From Rotaria socialis (lineage: Eukaryota > Rotifera > Eurotatoria > Philodinida > Philodinidae), in contig CAJNYU010000096.1 of the NCBI GenBank assembly GCA_905331475.1, positions 1 through 64,000 on the forward strand: a DNA stretch of 64,000 bases, written 5' to 3'. The notes beneath the pieces are model-generated. The model worked only from the letters and a program-made list of their open reading frames with translations. It did no database searches and was not told the origin of the DNA. Below, piece after piece: positions 36,601 through 50,220 of the stretch; position 1 is the stretch's first letter; every line of letters begins with the position of its first letter. A program made the position numbers and the translations under genes.

Positions 36601-39600
36601 TTACTGCTTTCTTTTCTTGTTTTTTAAACTAATTCAATTAACTATAAGAAATAACAACAGGTATATTTCTATTAGGCAAATAGAAGGTAGGCAGAAAAAG
36701 TACACCAAATTGATTTACACTTATTCCTGCATGTTTGGCCGAGTGTTCCCTGCTTCATATTATTATCCTTGATTTTATTTTTAGCATTTTCTACGCACCC
36801 TACCTGAGCCATTATTTAATTCGATTCAGTATGATAATTGGAAAAAATGCCTTCGACTTTCAACATCAATAGAAAAGGTTTCATTTGCAAGAAAAAAGTA
36901 ACATTATATAATAAGAAAAAAAGAAAAATGTTTTTCTATTAATTTATTCATTTTATTTTTCTAGTATATTAATTACTCTGTCCGAAGCGAATCATATTCT
37001 GTTGAAAGGATTTATATGCATTCTTCATCGGATATCTCAAAATGCTGATACCAATGGAATGAATCCATTTAATTTGGGTTTATGCGTATCAAATAGTCTA
37101 TTTAAAACAGAATCAACAACAATAACATCTGGCAAACAAGAAGCTGATGTTATGTCATCAATCGTTGAATTTCTAATACAAAATTGTTCATCTCTGTTCG
37201 GTTCAGATATTCTCACATGTATAACAGATAAACGTATTAATGTTCATCAAATGTCAAACATAAGTATGACAATATAAATTTAATTTTGTAGTCATTTCAA
37301 GAGAGAAAACAATCTTCACTTTTGTTTAGCTCGCCCAGCAGCTTCATCGATTGAAAGTCTTGATGAAGTCGAATCGTCTCCGCATTTACCAATCGTTAAT
37401 CGATCACATGACTCTGGTTTAGCTGCATCCGATCAGCCATTCAATGATGATAGTTCAGAAATTAGTGAACATTTTCGACGTAATATAATACCTGTAGTCG
37501 CACCCATACCCGATTGGTCATCATCAATAGTTTGTGGTAAAGGTATTGTTCTAACAAGTATTATTACCAACAATACGAATTCATCGGTGACAACATTATC
37601 TATAACACGACGTCGTAGTTCAAAAAATACTTATAAACCATCGAAACAATTTTTAGAACGAGAAAAACTAACCAATAATACAACAGATGATTCAGATAAT
37701 AATTCAAGTAAACACTCATCAGCAACTACAATACATAATATAACCATAGGAAAAATAAAGCGTTCAAAATCTTTATCACGACATTCATCATTAGGTAGTG
37801 GTGAACAAAAACAAACACAAAAATACTCAACAAAAGAATCTCGACGTTTGACAAGCAATAATGTTAAACGAACATCATCATTAAAACAATTTCATCATTC
37901 ATCCGATGAAGCTGGTGATGATGATGATGATGAACATAAGAATATATTAGCGAATGAACGACGAACAAAATTAACGAAACCAAAAGCAAATAATAATAAG
38001 AAAACTATAAATGATGAATCTATGACAATAAGGTTTGTACAGATTTTTTTTTTGTTTCTAACGGATTGTTCGAGCTAGCGGAGATATCTCTTGTCTAGAA
38101 GTGAGCATAAGAATTCTTTTTATTCTGTTCTATATCCCAATCAAGATTTAATGATAGGAAAAAATCATTCTATGAGACTAGCTGCTTTTTCTAGCATTTG
38201 AAATTGAATTCTATCATTTCTGTTGAACTGGAAATTTGCAAGCACACTGAAGAATCTGTATGCTAAGCTCTATGGTAAACTGATTGGAGTTTTTTCTTTT
38301 AAGTATTGAAGAAGTAGGTCATTGAATATGAGTTTATTAAAATAAATAGATTTTGGTAAACAGTCTATAGAATGATAAAATAAAATTTGAAAAATGCTTC
38401 AGGGACATAACTCTCAATAGAATCTTTGTTTGTTTTGGTGGTTTGAGTTTTTATCTAGACATTAATATTTGTTGTATTAAAAAAATGCAACTAGGGCGTA
38501 GAAAATTAAAACAAAAACCTTTTAGTGAAGAAAAAACCGTATGATGCAAGTAGAATAAACTCTCGTACATTTAACTTTTACAAACGTATCTGAAGCTTAT
38601 ATTTTTTGATAATAAAATTTCCTATGGTCTTATTTGTTAAGATAGACATTAACTTTCAAAATTGAATATTAATTGTGATAGTAGAGTTTTCTTTTCATGT
38701 CGAGATTCTAATCGTCACTATGTGCGTGTTCATCGATCAGTATGATTTAGACAAATGATATTGATGATTTATTACTTTTTTTTAATCAATAGTTTTGTTT
38801 GTTTGTTTTGCATGATTCATCCTAAAGCCGATAAAATCACACAATGCATTCGTGCGGTCTATTCTTTTCTCTTGTTTATCTTGCTGAGTGGTTTGAAAAA
38901 AAAATAAGAGCTTCAACACTTGAAATGTTTTCTGTGGACGACATTGAAACTTATTCTTATGTATTCATAGCGTTCTTTGTTTTCAAATATAATTTGATTT
39001 CGCGATCAATGCGTACAAGTTCAGATGAAAAGTTTAATATTCTCCAGATTGAAGTCCTTGTGGACGTGATTACTGTTTTAATAAATAACATTAGAATGTA
39101 CTAAGAGATGAAGATTTCGTGAGATCCTATTAGTGGATGTATGAAGCATGCTATGCAAAAAAAAGAAAGAAATGGAAATAAATACGAGCATGATATGAGT
39201 GATGGTTTTAGGATACATTTGAAATCATGATCGATAGGATCATGCATGTAATCCAAGTAACATAATAAACAATGGACGTAGCCGATAGGGTACTATAGAG
39301 ATAGAAGTCCATGAAATAATGAATGATTTTTTTTCTATTGAAAAACAATTTGAGCCTTGTGGCTAAAAATCTTGTGCACTGAAATCAATAGAAATGATCC
39401 AACAAGTACTACTAATGATTGACTGAATAAATGAAAAGTTCGTCGCTAAGAATATGTCTAGATGCAATGGTAAATAATAATTAAATTCTGATTTTTCTCT
39501 AGATCAACGGCGTCTGAACAACAAGATTTAGATTTAACCAGTGAGCCATTAAGTACAATAAATCAACGTTTGACGTCTTCTATCGCAACTCCAACTCGTT

Positions 39601-40250
39601 CAGCATCGTTTATATTAACACCAGCGTCGAAAAAATCCGATGTACCTATAACAGAAACAACTCAACCCGTACATTCAAATACACATCAACAACAACAACA
39701 ACAACCCATTATAGCTGGTAGTCGTTCTCGACATACGGGTCCACTGTCAGCGACAACCAATAAAGTCTATTTAGTACCTCAGCCAGCTCCTCGTTATCAA
39801 CATCTCGGTCAAACAAATTCCAGCAAAGAAAAGCCGCTTACAACAACAGAACGTGGCCGAACATTTGTACATCGTGCTGATTCACGTCCTTTTGTACTTG
39901 GTGCAGCTATACAAATGAAGCCCATTGATGATCTCTTGTCATCCAATGAGAAACGCCGCCCATGTCATCGACAAAATGCTCTTCGTTATAAATCAAATGA
40001 ACAAGAACGACAATCACGTATATCCGCACCAGTTATAATAAGTTACAATCAACCACCCAATGTGTCACGTTATCAATCGATTGAAAGACGTTTACCATCA
40101 TCACCACAACAACCGATAAAAACATTTTCATTCGATATCAATAATGAATTTCGTTCGTCTGATATATCATGGTCAGTGCGTGAAAAAGCGAAACTATTTG
40201 AACATACGAATCAACATAAACTATCGACGGGTCGTGAAAATTATGTGTAA
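33638..40250 (+). CDS. ARHGAP20-like RhoGAP protein
   Basis: Eleven exons (33638-34125, 34634-34802, 34869-34946, 34998-35115, 35934-36128, 36189-36385, 36434-36595, 36785-36897, 36965-37263, 37330-38032, 39503-40250) keep phase and give about 1089 residues. Exon 1 looks like a PH domain (ending IREIWKQRIES). Residues about 195-275 (HVRIVID, then VVGIRPQETVHDLIKKCIEA) look like a Ras-association domain. Residues about 400-605 form the RhoGAP domain with the arginine finger Arg433 in TTGIFRK and LPEPLF, then NPFNLGLCVSNSLF. The long Ser-rich tail is probably disordered. PH-RA-RhoGAP order is that of ARHGAP20: a GTPase activator that switches off Rho proteins at membranes, possibly under Rap control. 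The exon 1-2 join is the weakest: a coding-like run at 34546-34604 would bring an in-frame stop, so I placed the acceptor at 34633. Confidence 0.85.
35399..35525 (+). other. alternative first exon of the RhoGAP gene
   Basis: Inside intron 4, ATG 35399 opens 42 codons plus one base (MTGNERSYKSDRYHK, then RFRNVTKRSKSLDNLYD) and ends at a GTAAAA donor (35526). The phase (1) is exactly that needed to join exon 5 at 35934. TATATATA lies about 110 bp upstream. It would yield a shorter protein without the PH and RA parts but with the complete RhoGAP domain. Confidence 0.55.
38033..39502. other. long last intron of the RhoGAP gene
   Basis: A 1470-bp intron, far longer than its neighbours. The open frame at 38844-39104 has no recognisable motif. 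I see no terminal repeats of a mobile element. Confidence 0.5.
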
Positions 40251-41347
40251 TCTGGGTTTTCCTTCATCCTCTTGTGTTCATGTTGAATTCGACAACCGGT
40301 GATGTGTGATACTTTCGAGTTTTCTCTATCATTTATTGTTTCTAAAGCGGTACTATGACAATTGATCAAATCTTTTTCTTTTTGTCTATTCGATCATTCT
40401 TCTTTATTTCATATACTCAGATGTTCGAGTTCAGCGGCAAGTTTTCTCGTTTTTTTTCTTTTTCTGTATATATGATATATATATATATATATATATATAA
40501 ATATATGTTGTGAGTTTTTATTATTTCCTTCCATTCCTTTCTCTCTAATCTTTGTTGCAGTTTTTGAACATTAGCACAAAGATTTATCTTCTCTTTCTTA
40601 TTTGGATGATCAATTCATATATGTGTACTTATTATTTCTTTATCTTTTTCTTTTCTTGTGAAGCTTATTTAAAAGAAAGCTCAATGTGTTTTTTTTCTCG
40701 TTATAATGAAAAAAAGAGAGAGAGAGAGAGAGAGACTATAGCAAGCAACGAAAATGCAATTTTTTTCTTCAATGAATTCAACAAATAAAATATTGTGACG
40801 AAAATCTTGAAAAAAGAAGTTTTAGAGAAATATGTTTGTCTTCGTTGAGTTGTTATGTTTGAACAACCTTCACGAAGCTTTGCTTGCCTAAATAGTCTCA
40901 TCAGTCTTATACGTGACTGAAGAATAAATAAGTCGAGACAAAATGATTCCGGCATTTATTTATAGACGACTTTTATATTACATGACTCGAACAATGTACT
41001 CTTTGAAAAGCCACTTCACACAAGACAATGGTGATATAGGCTTTCAGCATCAATGAACTAAATAGATTTCAGTTCATGTATAAAAAAAAGAGAGAGAAAG
41101 GATTATTTAACATTGATCGAGATTTGTCATTTTTCTAGACGATAATTCTATAAAATTAGCTTTTCTAATAGAACTTATTTATATATATATATATATATGA
41201 CTGATAATTTATAATACGTGAATACATCTATGAGGAATTTTTAAGAAATATCACGGTTACAAATCTGATATATAAAGATTACAATTTCGACGATATGTAA
41301 TGATAACATAAAAATGTTAAAAACTACTAGAACAAGGAATGAAAAAT
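40251..41347. other. convergent intergenic region with simple repeats
   Basis: Space between the 3' ends of the RhoGAP (+) and CUB/LDLa (-) genes. Holds (TA)n at about 40477-40506 and 41180-41198 and (GA)n at 40714-40734. No gene seen. Confidence 0.6.
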
Positions 41348-42841
41348 TTAAAGTAAATTATAATCATCATCAAGAGATTTTCTAATCCTATCATTTGGCA
41401 CTACTACGTGTGTTGTTGTTGCAGTTTTAGCTAAAGAAAAAAAAACAAAATGAGCGCGCGTCTATTTTTTGATTAGTTGATAATAATAATAAAAAAAGAA
41501 GACTTACAGGAATTTAGCATAGTTGCATAAGTTTTTCTTGAATGATTTGTTAAGGGTACTGACGGAGGAGCACAACGACGACAAATAAGATACGCCATGA
41601 AAAGAATAAATACAGCTAATATAATTAGTAAAAATGCCGCGATTAAAATACCACGCCAATGCTGGCGTTTAGATGTCGATGCACGATTATTAGCATCTAA
41701 ATTTCCACTATTTAAGAATTCTGCAAGACCAGAATTATTGTATTTATATAATTTAATTGGATATCAAACTCACTTGAAGTACAAGAACGATCAGGTAATT
41801 CATCTGATCCATCTGAACAATGAGGAACGCCTATATAAATTAAAACAATAGCATAATAGAATACAATAGAATTAAACAAATATACCGTCACATATAAGTA
41901 AGCTACTAATACATTCTCCACTTTGACATAGAAATTCTTCATTATTGGAATCGCATGGATGTGTTTTATCCGCTATAAAATGCAATAGACGATGATTTTA
42001 CACGAAGTCTCTCATTAATTTCGTTTAACTTACGAGTACGAAAAGAAGTAAGTACAACTTTAAAACCAAGACCACTTACATTTCCACCATCGGTCCTATT
42101 TAGAAAAAAATTAATTTTATAATATTTATCTTATAAATTAAAATTATACTAACATAAAATGAGCAGTCACAATGCCTGTTGGTGAAATGACATCAAATGC
42201 TTCTTTTTCTGTTAATTGTCCACATTCAACTGTATTCTAAAATTAATATATAGAAGCAAAAAATAGGCATAACGAAAAATAAAAAAAGAAGATGTCCAAA
42301 ATACAAGTTTCTCTTGTTTTGTTAAGTAGACTGATTTATAAAAACGAAGTGAATCGAGACAATTTACACCATTATGTATATCATTGAGATCCAATGATAA
42401 AATGCGAATACGCATTTGATTGTCGATTTGACGAGCCTAAAAGAAACAATTTATCACTTAAATATTTATAACAGTCATAAAATCAAACTTTAAATGTCAT
42501 ATAACAATCTTCATATGGTAAATATGTTTGACGTTTAGAATACGGATAAGACTTGAGAAGAGCTCCTTCAATTCGATATCCATCTCCACAAACATTTGAA
42601 CGTTTGATGCCATCGACTAATGCTGAAGTCATGACATCTATTGAATAAAAAGCGCAAAATTTTATCTGATAGAATATGCGTCTTTTCTATTACATTCATC
42701 AGCTCGTCGCAATGGATTATTATTATCTTCACCGGCAAACGATGATACTAATGTTGCATTTGTGATGCTAGTAGATACACAGAAGACCAACACCAACAAT
42801 GACAAAGCATCACACGCGATGTATTGCGAATAGATAATCAT
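41348..42841 (-). CDS. CUB and LDLa type I membrane protein
   Basis: Nine exons (42841-42694, 42637-42489, 42436-42305, 42236-42154, 42095-42034, 41972-41886, 41830-41774, 41720-41508, 41430-41348) join in phase to 337 residues. Residues 1-29 form a signal peptide. Residues about 65-190 are CUB-like: CGDGYRIEG, then Y-DCYMTFKA, NCLDSLRFY, VECGQL and GLGFKVVLTS. Residues about 197-236 are a complete LDL-receptor class A repeat with six Cys and the calcium cage CSDGSDEL. A membrane helix follows at about 264-285 with a CRRC stop-transfer border, then a cytosolic tail of about 50 residues. The arrangement recalls NETO and other CUB-LDLa receptors or co-receptors, so a cell-surface binding role is likely; the ligand is unknown. 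Exons are small, with the LDLa repeat split over two. Confidence 0.88.
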
Positions 42842-45800
42842 TCACTTGATAAACAAAATGAGCATTATGATTGTAATCAATACATATGTTGAACATATCT
42901 AAGAAAAATTCATGTTCACATAGATTCTATCAATAATGATATGTTACAAGTGAAAGTTAATGTGTATTGCGAATGTGACATTTAGCTTATGAATAACAAT
43001 AATAATGTAGCCATGTTCAGTACACGTAGCTAATCCTCGAATGAACAATAAAAATTCTTCTTCGTTGAGCAGAGATGTCGTTGTTCATCACAAATAGAAC
43101 GACAGAAAACACAATAGTTAACACTATATAGTAGATCCAACAGCCATAATTTTTTGTTAGAGAAAAAACATGTCTTCAGTGTATTTTCTGTCGGCAATCG
43201 TTCGTGATCTAGTCGCTTTTATATTATAAATAAATGAGGAAACATCGGATTCGTATCCGATTGTTATGTGTACTGCAAAAGCTGAGTCGATTTATATATG
43301 TTTTGAATAATTCTGAGAAAAAAAATTTGTTTTTGAAAAAATCCCTGTACCCCCCCTCAGGGATGGTCTGGTTAATAATGACAACTTTTTCGATAACTCA
43401 GCCATTTCTTCACAGATTGCTTTCATCTTCGAACTCGACTGAGATATTGATGAGATCATTCTGTGTACAAAATTTCATGACAATTGGATGAGGCTTTCAA
43501 AAGTTATCGTGTTAACGGCCGGCCGGACACACTGACGGAATCTAGAGTGTACTCGTTTTTTTTGGAGTACACAAAAATGGGGAAGTCTTTGTTTTCTGGA
43601 ACTGATCATTCAACGTAGGAAGTACAATTAGTATTAAGAGGATGTGGTGTTTGTATTCTTCTTTTTTTATCAATATGGATTATCCACATTTGAGATCTAC
43701 ATTACTTACGATAGTGTTATGTGAAAAGCATTTAGCGAATTACTGAATAGGAGAATTTAAGAAAAAATAAAAGTAGATGTAACAAGTTTTAAAGTAAGAT
43801 TAGTCATCGTCTAACATTTATGTCATTGCGAATAGGTATAAAGTATTCGCAAGCATACCTAGAAAAAGAAATTCCCAATATTTATTTTTGATTGTTTTAG
43901 AAAACTTCACTTAATTTCGGTTTCTTTTGTCATCATAATTTTACTTTTTGTTTGATTAGGTTGTCTATTGAAGTGCTTCTTAAGAAAAGAACTTACTTTT
44001 CTAGAAAATATTATTAAGAATTAGAACCTTGATAAAACTCTCTAACGCTAATTACAAAAGAAGAATCTTCACTTCGAAATAGTTCTCAATATTAATAATC
44101 TTCATGCCCTTATGATGATCTTAGGACCGGAGCTTTCACTTTTCTCTTGAATAGATTCGAAGATTTTTAATTAGAAGTCTGAGAAAAAGTAAATTTCTTT
44201 TTATTACTAACACATTTCAATTCCTTCATTCATTGGATTTTTTCTTGTTCATCTTTAAAATGTATATTGGTTTACTGGTTCCCTACTAAGATGCACAGTA
44301 AACACGGACCAAAATCTTAACAGCGATTCTAATCAAACAAATATAATGAAATACTTGAATAGAAGTACTTTTTAATTAGAGGAGTCAAGATTATGCCTTC
44401 ATCGAAAGCATCAAACATATGGTTTTGATATTTATTAACGATTTAGGTACGGCCCCATTCAAAGCATCGAATAACATTAAAATAAAGATTATATAGATTT
44501 CGGGATTATTTGTTTCTAGAAGTATAAATTTTCTACTAAACACGTTTATTACCTCCGCAGAAAAATTGTTTATTTTTTCAAACTCTAGACTTTGTCAACA
44601 ACGCTTGGTGACAAAAGAAATGAGTTGTGAAGGCAACACATAGTCAAATAGCACGCATATAATACGATCCAAACCAGGTTTATATTAAATGAGTGGCTAT
44701 GAGTAGATATTTTTAAGTCTTTTGATTTATGAGAATCTGTCATCAGAGTTCGTGCAAATATTCGAGTAGACAGTAGGCTACAAAAATAAGTCGGAATATC
44801 AGGTTTTTTCTTAATGATAATTGTTTCTAAAAGCTAACTGTTCAGACGACGAAAGCTAAAATAGTTCACTCTCAGAATGTTAAAATTACGTTTAGGATAA
44901 ATCTTCAATGTAAAGTTAATCAATTACAGGTGTTCTAGTAGATAATACTACGTATATCACTATATGACAAATTAATCAGAATTATATCCGATCGTGCTTT
45001 AAGACTGCTGCCGAACAATAATATTCTTATGTTTTATTACTATTTAGAAAATATCACAGTATTTACTTTTCAAGTTTTCTAAAATCATAAGTCTCGTGAT
45101 CCTGTTTTTCAACAAGATGTTCAATTGAGAAAAAACATTTTTGTTCTATGAAAAATGCGTTAGCAACAAGTAGATTCTAAAATTAAAGAAAGAAGAAAAG
45201 AAAAAAGCTAGTTCTCACTATCTATGAAATTCTATAAAATTCGAATAGAGTTTTTCAATCTTTATGATAGAATTCAGTTAGAGACCGGAGAAAATACAAA
45301 AATGATTGTTATTTATATACAGAAATCGTCGTAACTACAGAAAACTGAACTTTTATATTGGCAACTGGTTACCCCTTTCATGAGGGATGGGAGTGCTTAA
45401 GAAAGTTTACAATTAAGTTCATATGATGTTCTAAGCATATTGTTGTTTTTCTTTTCTATAGTTGATACAAAAAAAAACATAGCATACCATCTGACTCATG
45501 TTGAGCATAACAATAGGGTATGCTTATCTCTGTAAGAAGTAAAGTAACATAGCTGAGAATCTGAACGAATTTATCACAGTACACAAATGCGAACTTCTTT
45601 GCTTTCTTCATGTATTTTCATCGTTAAATGCTGCTGTGTGTGAAAAATTTGATTAGCAATGATTCATAATGACGTACTAATATTAAAAAAAGTCCCCTGG
45701 AGCATTTTAATGAATAATTAATTAAAGAAATAAATGGTTTCAATATCAGTATGATCTAAAGAATGAACCGCCCGGTGATTTTGTTTATGTATTATGCAAT

Positions 45801-47203
45801 CTGTAGTGCAATTAGAAGTAAATTAATGTAGTTTACAACTCCTCTTAAAGGTACTTTTTCTTTTACATTTAAAAGTAAAATATCTCATCTGAAATTTTCC
45901 GAGAAAATAACTAGCGACTAATTCAGTTTGAACATATTGATCATCTGCTGAACGCAAGTTAATTGTCGACTTCTTTTTATCATTGTACTTACAAGGAACA
46001 TTTTCAATGATATTCATTCTATTATTTTAATGGAAAATTTTATGTTTTGTTGATTTTTGTTGAAGAAAGATGATCCACAATAAACGCTGAGGTATATCGA
46101 GTAAAACTGCATAACGGTACCCAAGTGAGAAATCTTGAAAGGATCACGCCCTATGAAAAATCAAGGGCGAAAATGCTCTAGTAAAGTCATACATCTTTCC
46201 ATAGTCAACTATAATAGACACATTAGGAATATTCTCTTGTCGTCTTTCCTTCGTCACAGTTCTCTCATCAATAAGATCTCTTTTATTATACAAAAAAAAA
46301 CTACATTCTCATTACATTTCTGTTACAGACTTGGTTAAACAGTAGAAAAAAAGAATCCTGCAGTGATCGCATTTCATGCTGTTCAAAATAAATATTTCTA
46401 CAATGAGAGATTACACGAAATGCATCTTTTTTCGTTGGATTTTATGCGATCGAAATAATTAAATTTAAATTTAAGAAAAAACAATTGACTCTATACTATG
46501 ATGACAGTTGTCTACCCATATTCAAGAAAACGGTGCGTAAAATGACGTAAACGATCTAAAAACGGTATAAAACGTTGAAAAGCGGTTCGTAAAACGAGCT
46601 GACGGATTACGGTGAAATAAAGTGAAAATTAATGCCGTATTACACCGTTTTATAGACATTTCTGACCTTTCAAGGTGCTCGTTCAGACGGTCGGAATGAT
46701 TGTCTTGAGCTATTCAAGCAAATTTGTTGAGTTCTATTCTTTATTGGCACTTTCTAATTAAAACGGTAAAAAAGACCCTGAAAATCATGAAGCATCTGAT
46801 GAATAATGATAATTAGAGCTTTTTAGAGCTTTCTCTTGTTTCTATAGCACAACATTGTTCTAATGTGAGGGCGGCCTACTTTGAAGAGTTTCACTTTGAT
46901 AATAGAAAAATTCATAAAAACTAAAGACAGTAAGAAATGCAACATCAATTGAAGTGTTTAGTAAGTAGAATTGATGTCACAAAGAAACATGTTTACTCAA
47001 TAATAGCTGTAGGAAGGTTTTTAACGCTTGGAAAATGAAAATGATTGCGACGCATGTTGTATAAAGTTTATTAGTTTTTCTCTCTTCTAAAAATAACGGT
47101 AAAATAAGCAACAAGTGAACTATGAAAATCTCACACTAACTTTTATTCCTGAATACCAGCTATCGAAGATATGGTTTGTGTTAGCTCACTGAAGCATGAC
47201 AAC
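42842..47203. other. gene desert, mostly featureless
   Basis: About 4.4 kb without a convincing gene. At 43340-43580 a more GC-balanced piece (GGCCGGCCGG near 43518) ends in a hairpin GTGTACTC / GAGTACAC at 43551-43576 and looks like the end of an unidentified repeat. Around 46500-46660 and 46755-46770 short words of the type AAAACGGTNNAAAA recur in both orientations. A 64-codon frame at 46017-45823 (-) has plausible composition but no family or splice partners. Confidence 0.45.
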
Positions 47204-49394
47204 TAGGGGCGTTACTTTATATTTACATTATGAAATAAATATAAATAAAATGCTGATATTTTTAAAATAAAGATAAATATTTTATTTATATTTAAAAAAG
47301 AACATGAATAACTTTGAAAATCTTTATTATTTGAAAAATAAAGATAAATAAATCAGATAATTCGAAAAAATAAATATAAAGCTAACAATTTTTCTATGAA
47401 CGACAAAGAAACACATTTCTGATGTAACAAGACGGAAGGCTAATTGTAATTGTTTGGTACGAAATATTTTCGTCGATTACAAATTCAATGTATACACGTA
47501 GAATCAGGAGATTACATATGGCTACAAGCTAATTAACGTTGTTCTTTTTGTTTTTGTAATAATCTTATAATAATTCAAGTTAATCCACTCACTGGGGGCG
47601 AAATCGAAATCAACTGATACTGATTATTCTTTTCCACTCACCGCCATTCTTATTTAAAGAAAGACATGAATTAAATTAGATTCCACTTTTAACGTGAGGG
47701 GAATGTTGAACTTTATTCCAAATGTACAGAATAAGGAATTGACTTCTGATCATTTTTTTAAAACACTGTCGTCACGGTTTCTCGATGGCGACATTAATTA
47801 AATTGTGCAGCTCACTATTTAAGTAAATGGTTTTCAATGCTCGTGTTAGTACGTACTAACGATAATTGATTAACTGTTAGATTCATATCTTTGCTTCATT
47901 TATCGATATATTGTAAATAAAACGTTGTAACCCCTTCCAGAATAAACCCTAGCGATAGAATAGTATGAGTTCATCAGAAAATAAACTACGTTCATGTAAG
48001 TATATATATATATATTAGAAAACCATTTTAGTTTATAAGAGCAATCTTTCTAAATTGCCATGGTTTGTGATTTTACTTCTATATGCAATTACGTTTCAGA
48101 ATATCAGCTGCCTTATTTTTTAGGATAAAATTCCACTTATTTATCATCTTTTTCGTTTAGCTTCAGTTATAAGGAGTTGTAATTAAAATAATTATTCGGT
48201 CAAAGTACAAACTTTCGTGCATTTGGAAAATTTTCTGGTGCAGCTTCTCTATTTATTTTTACATTGATACAGATTATAGTTAATCTAGATTTTTAATTTT
48301 TAATTAATATAGTTTTCACTATCAAAATCTTTTTGGAATAGAAAAACAACAGAAGCATTGTCGATTTTCTTGGAAGTACGAAACACAAAGAAGAAATGGA
48401 AATTTACTTTATTCGAAATAAAAACTGACAATTAGAACTTTTTTCCAAAGGTATGCGATAATACTACTACTATTCACTGTTAAAAAAATACTGTATACAG
48501 CAAGTATCTGCTCTGAAAAACTGTTCGATTTCAAAGTGAAGATGTATTCGTCATGAAGCGATCTTCATCTATTAAATCAACAATAATTGATTTAGCTTTA
48601 AAAGAGCCTTTAATGACATCTCAAGCTGATGCTAAATAGAAAAATCAGTCTGAAAATAAATTGAAGATACTGCACAGTCATTTAGTAATTATTCATTTAC
48701 TAAGGCTCCACTGATATGATTAGATTAAAAACCTCTTCATGGGGAAAAAATTAAGATATATTCACTGTGAAACGCGTTAATCCTGACCGATTTAACGTGT
48801 TTCGCAGCGTTTCCTATGGTAACACAGGCGTAAAACCAATTTTCCCATTTACTCAAAATGCGTTTGGGAGTCACTATTTCAGAATAAAAACGAAAAGCAT
48901 ATAATTTCCCGGCGTTTTTAACCGATTCAGCAGCTGTGAAACGCATTAAACCGGGCCAGCATTAACGCGTTTTGCAGCATTGAAAAGTAATGAAAATTTT
49001 CCCTAGGGTCTGTTTTGTACACGAAATATATTTTGTAACAGCGCTTTTTGAATGAACTTCTTCCAATTAGCCTGTTCTGTTATATTATATCAGGTATTTG
49101 TTTCTCTGTCGCTCATAGAAAAATTGTTAACTTTATATTTATTTTATATTTATTTTTTCGAATTATTTGATTTATTTATCTCTATTTTATGAATATAAAT
49201 ATTTCATTTATTGTTACTTTATAAATATAAAGATTTCATTTATCTTTATTTTTCAAATAATAAAGATTTTCAAAGTTATTCATCTTTATTTTTTAAATAT
49301 AAATAAAATATTTATCTTTATTTTAAAAATATCAGCATTTTATTTATATTTACTCGTTATTATAAAGATCAGTAAATATAATTGAACACTCCTA
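47204..49394. mobile_element. hAT-like element with long AT-rich inverted ends
   Basis: The left end TAGGGGCGTT and the complement of the right end TAGGAGTGTT open inverted repeats of about 170-200 bp. The inner part (AAATGCTGATATTTTTAAAA, then AATAACTTTGAAAATC) is nearly identical on both sides and built from variants of ATAAAGATAAATA. TAGGGGTGT-type tips and such repeats are known from hAT elements. The flanking octamers ATGACAAC and ATTTCAAT agree at 5 of 8, a worn target duplication at best. The interior has no intact transposase; it is an old, probably non-autonomous copy. Confidence 0.7.
48767..48979. repeat. duplicated palindromic unit inside the hAT-like element
   Basis: Two direct copies of a unit of about 43 bp at 48767-48809 and 48936-48979 (GTGAAACGCGTTAATC, then TTAACGTGTTTCGCAGC). 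Each unit is itself an inverted repeat around a GACC/GGCC core. They may be the ends of a small nested element. Confidence 0.6.
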
Positions 49395-50220
49395 ATTTCA
49401 ATCATTCATAGAAATCACATGTATTTGAACGTTTGACTTTAACAAGTAGCAAGTTGATAAAGTTCATATCAGTTTTAATTCTTTCGGTGCATTTCTCATG
49501 TTGAATTGTGGTTTTCTTCTACTTAAATTCCCATGTAGTTTGATCCAAATTTTTTAAATAGCATAGAAACAGAACAAAAAAAACAAAATGACACCAGGAA
49601 TGTGAAGGTGAACCAAAAATCGGGATGCAAAAATAAGTTTTCTTTTCTTTGAAATAGTTTAGGTATTTGATAATTGTTACACGCTACAGGTAGAATATGG
49701 ACAGAAAAAGAAGAAGAGAATTTCCAGCTTTCATACAAAACTGTCAAAAAGTATTTTCAAAAACTGAGACTAATTCAAATTTAATTAAACTATCGGAATC
49801 AGCTGTCAGCACAACAATTACTTTTCACTGTCGTCTTAGTGGATGTTTTGGACTAGTTTAGATATGAAAAGCAAATCCGTTGGGTGAACCTATCGAGTTT
49901 TCTCATTTCATTAATTTAAAGGGCGCTTTTGAAAAACTATCCTGAGTTAATACATTTTCTGGATCGCGTTGTTATCGAAAACGCATTTATAAATTCATCA
50001 TTCTAATAAAAGTGTTTATGAACATCATTCCATAAGTCCACCGAAACACATTTATAGTAAAAAGATGCTCGACATAATCTATCACGATAGTATTATAGGC
50101 TTATGTTTTAAATTTTAATAATCCTAAAAAAGTAGTAGTTATTGTTCTTGTTGATCGATATATATTTCTAAAGTAGAAATTTGGTCAAAAGAAATCATGC
50201 TTCATGCAAAAATAAGTATC
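49395..50220. other. intergenic, no gene seen
   Basis: AT-rich DNA between two transposon fossils. The minus-strand frame at 49747-49523 is hydrophobic and aromatic-rich without motif and not called. The last eight bases, TAAGTATC (50213-50220), are the left target duplication of the next element. Confidence 0.5.

Noticed and set aside
49523-49747. 74-codon minus-strand frame as a membrane protein
   Set aside because: Phe/Ser-rich hydrophobicity is expected from AT-rich DNA; no homolog-like motif or gene context.
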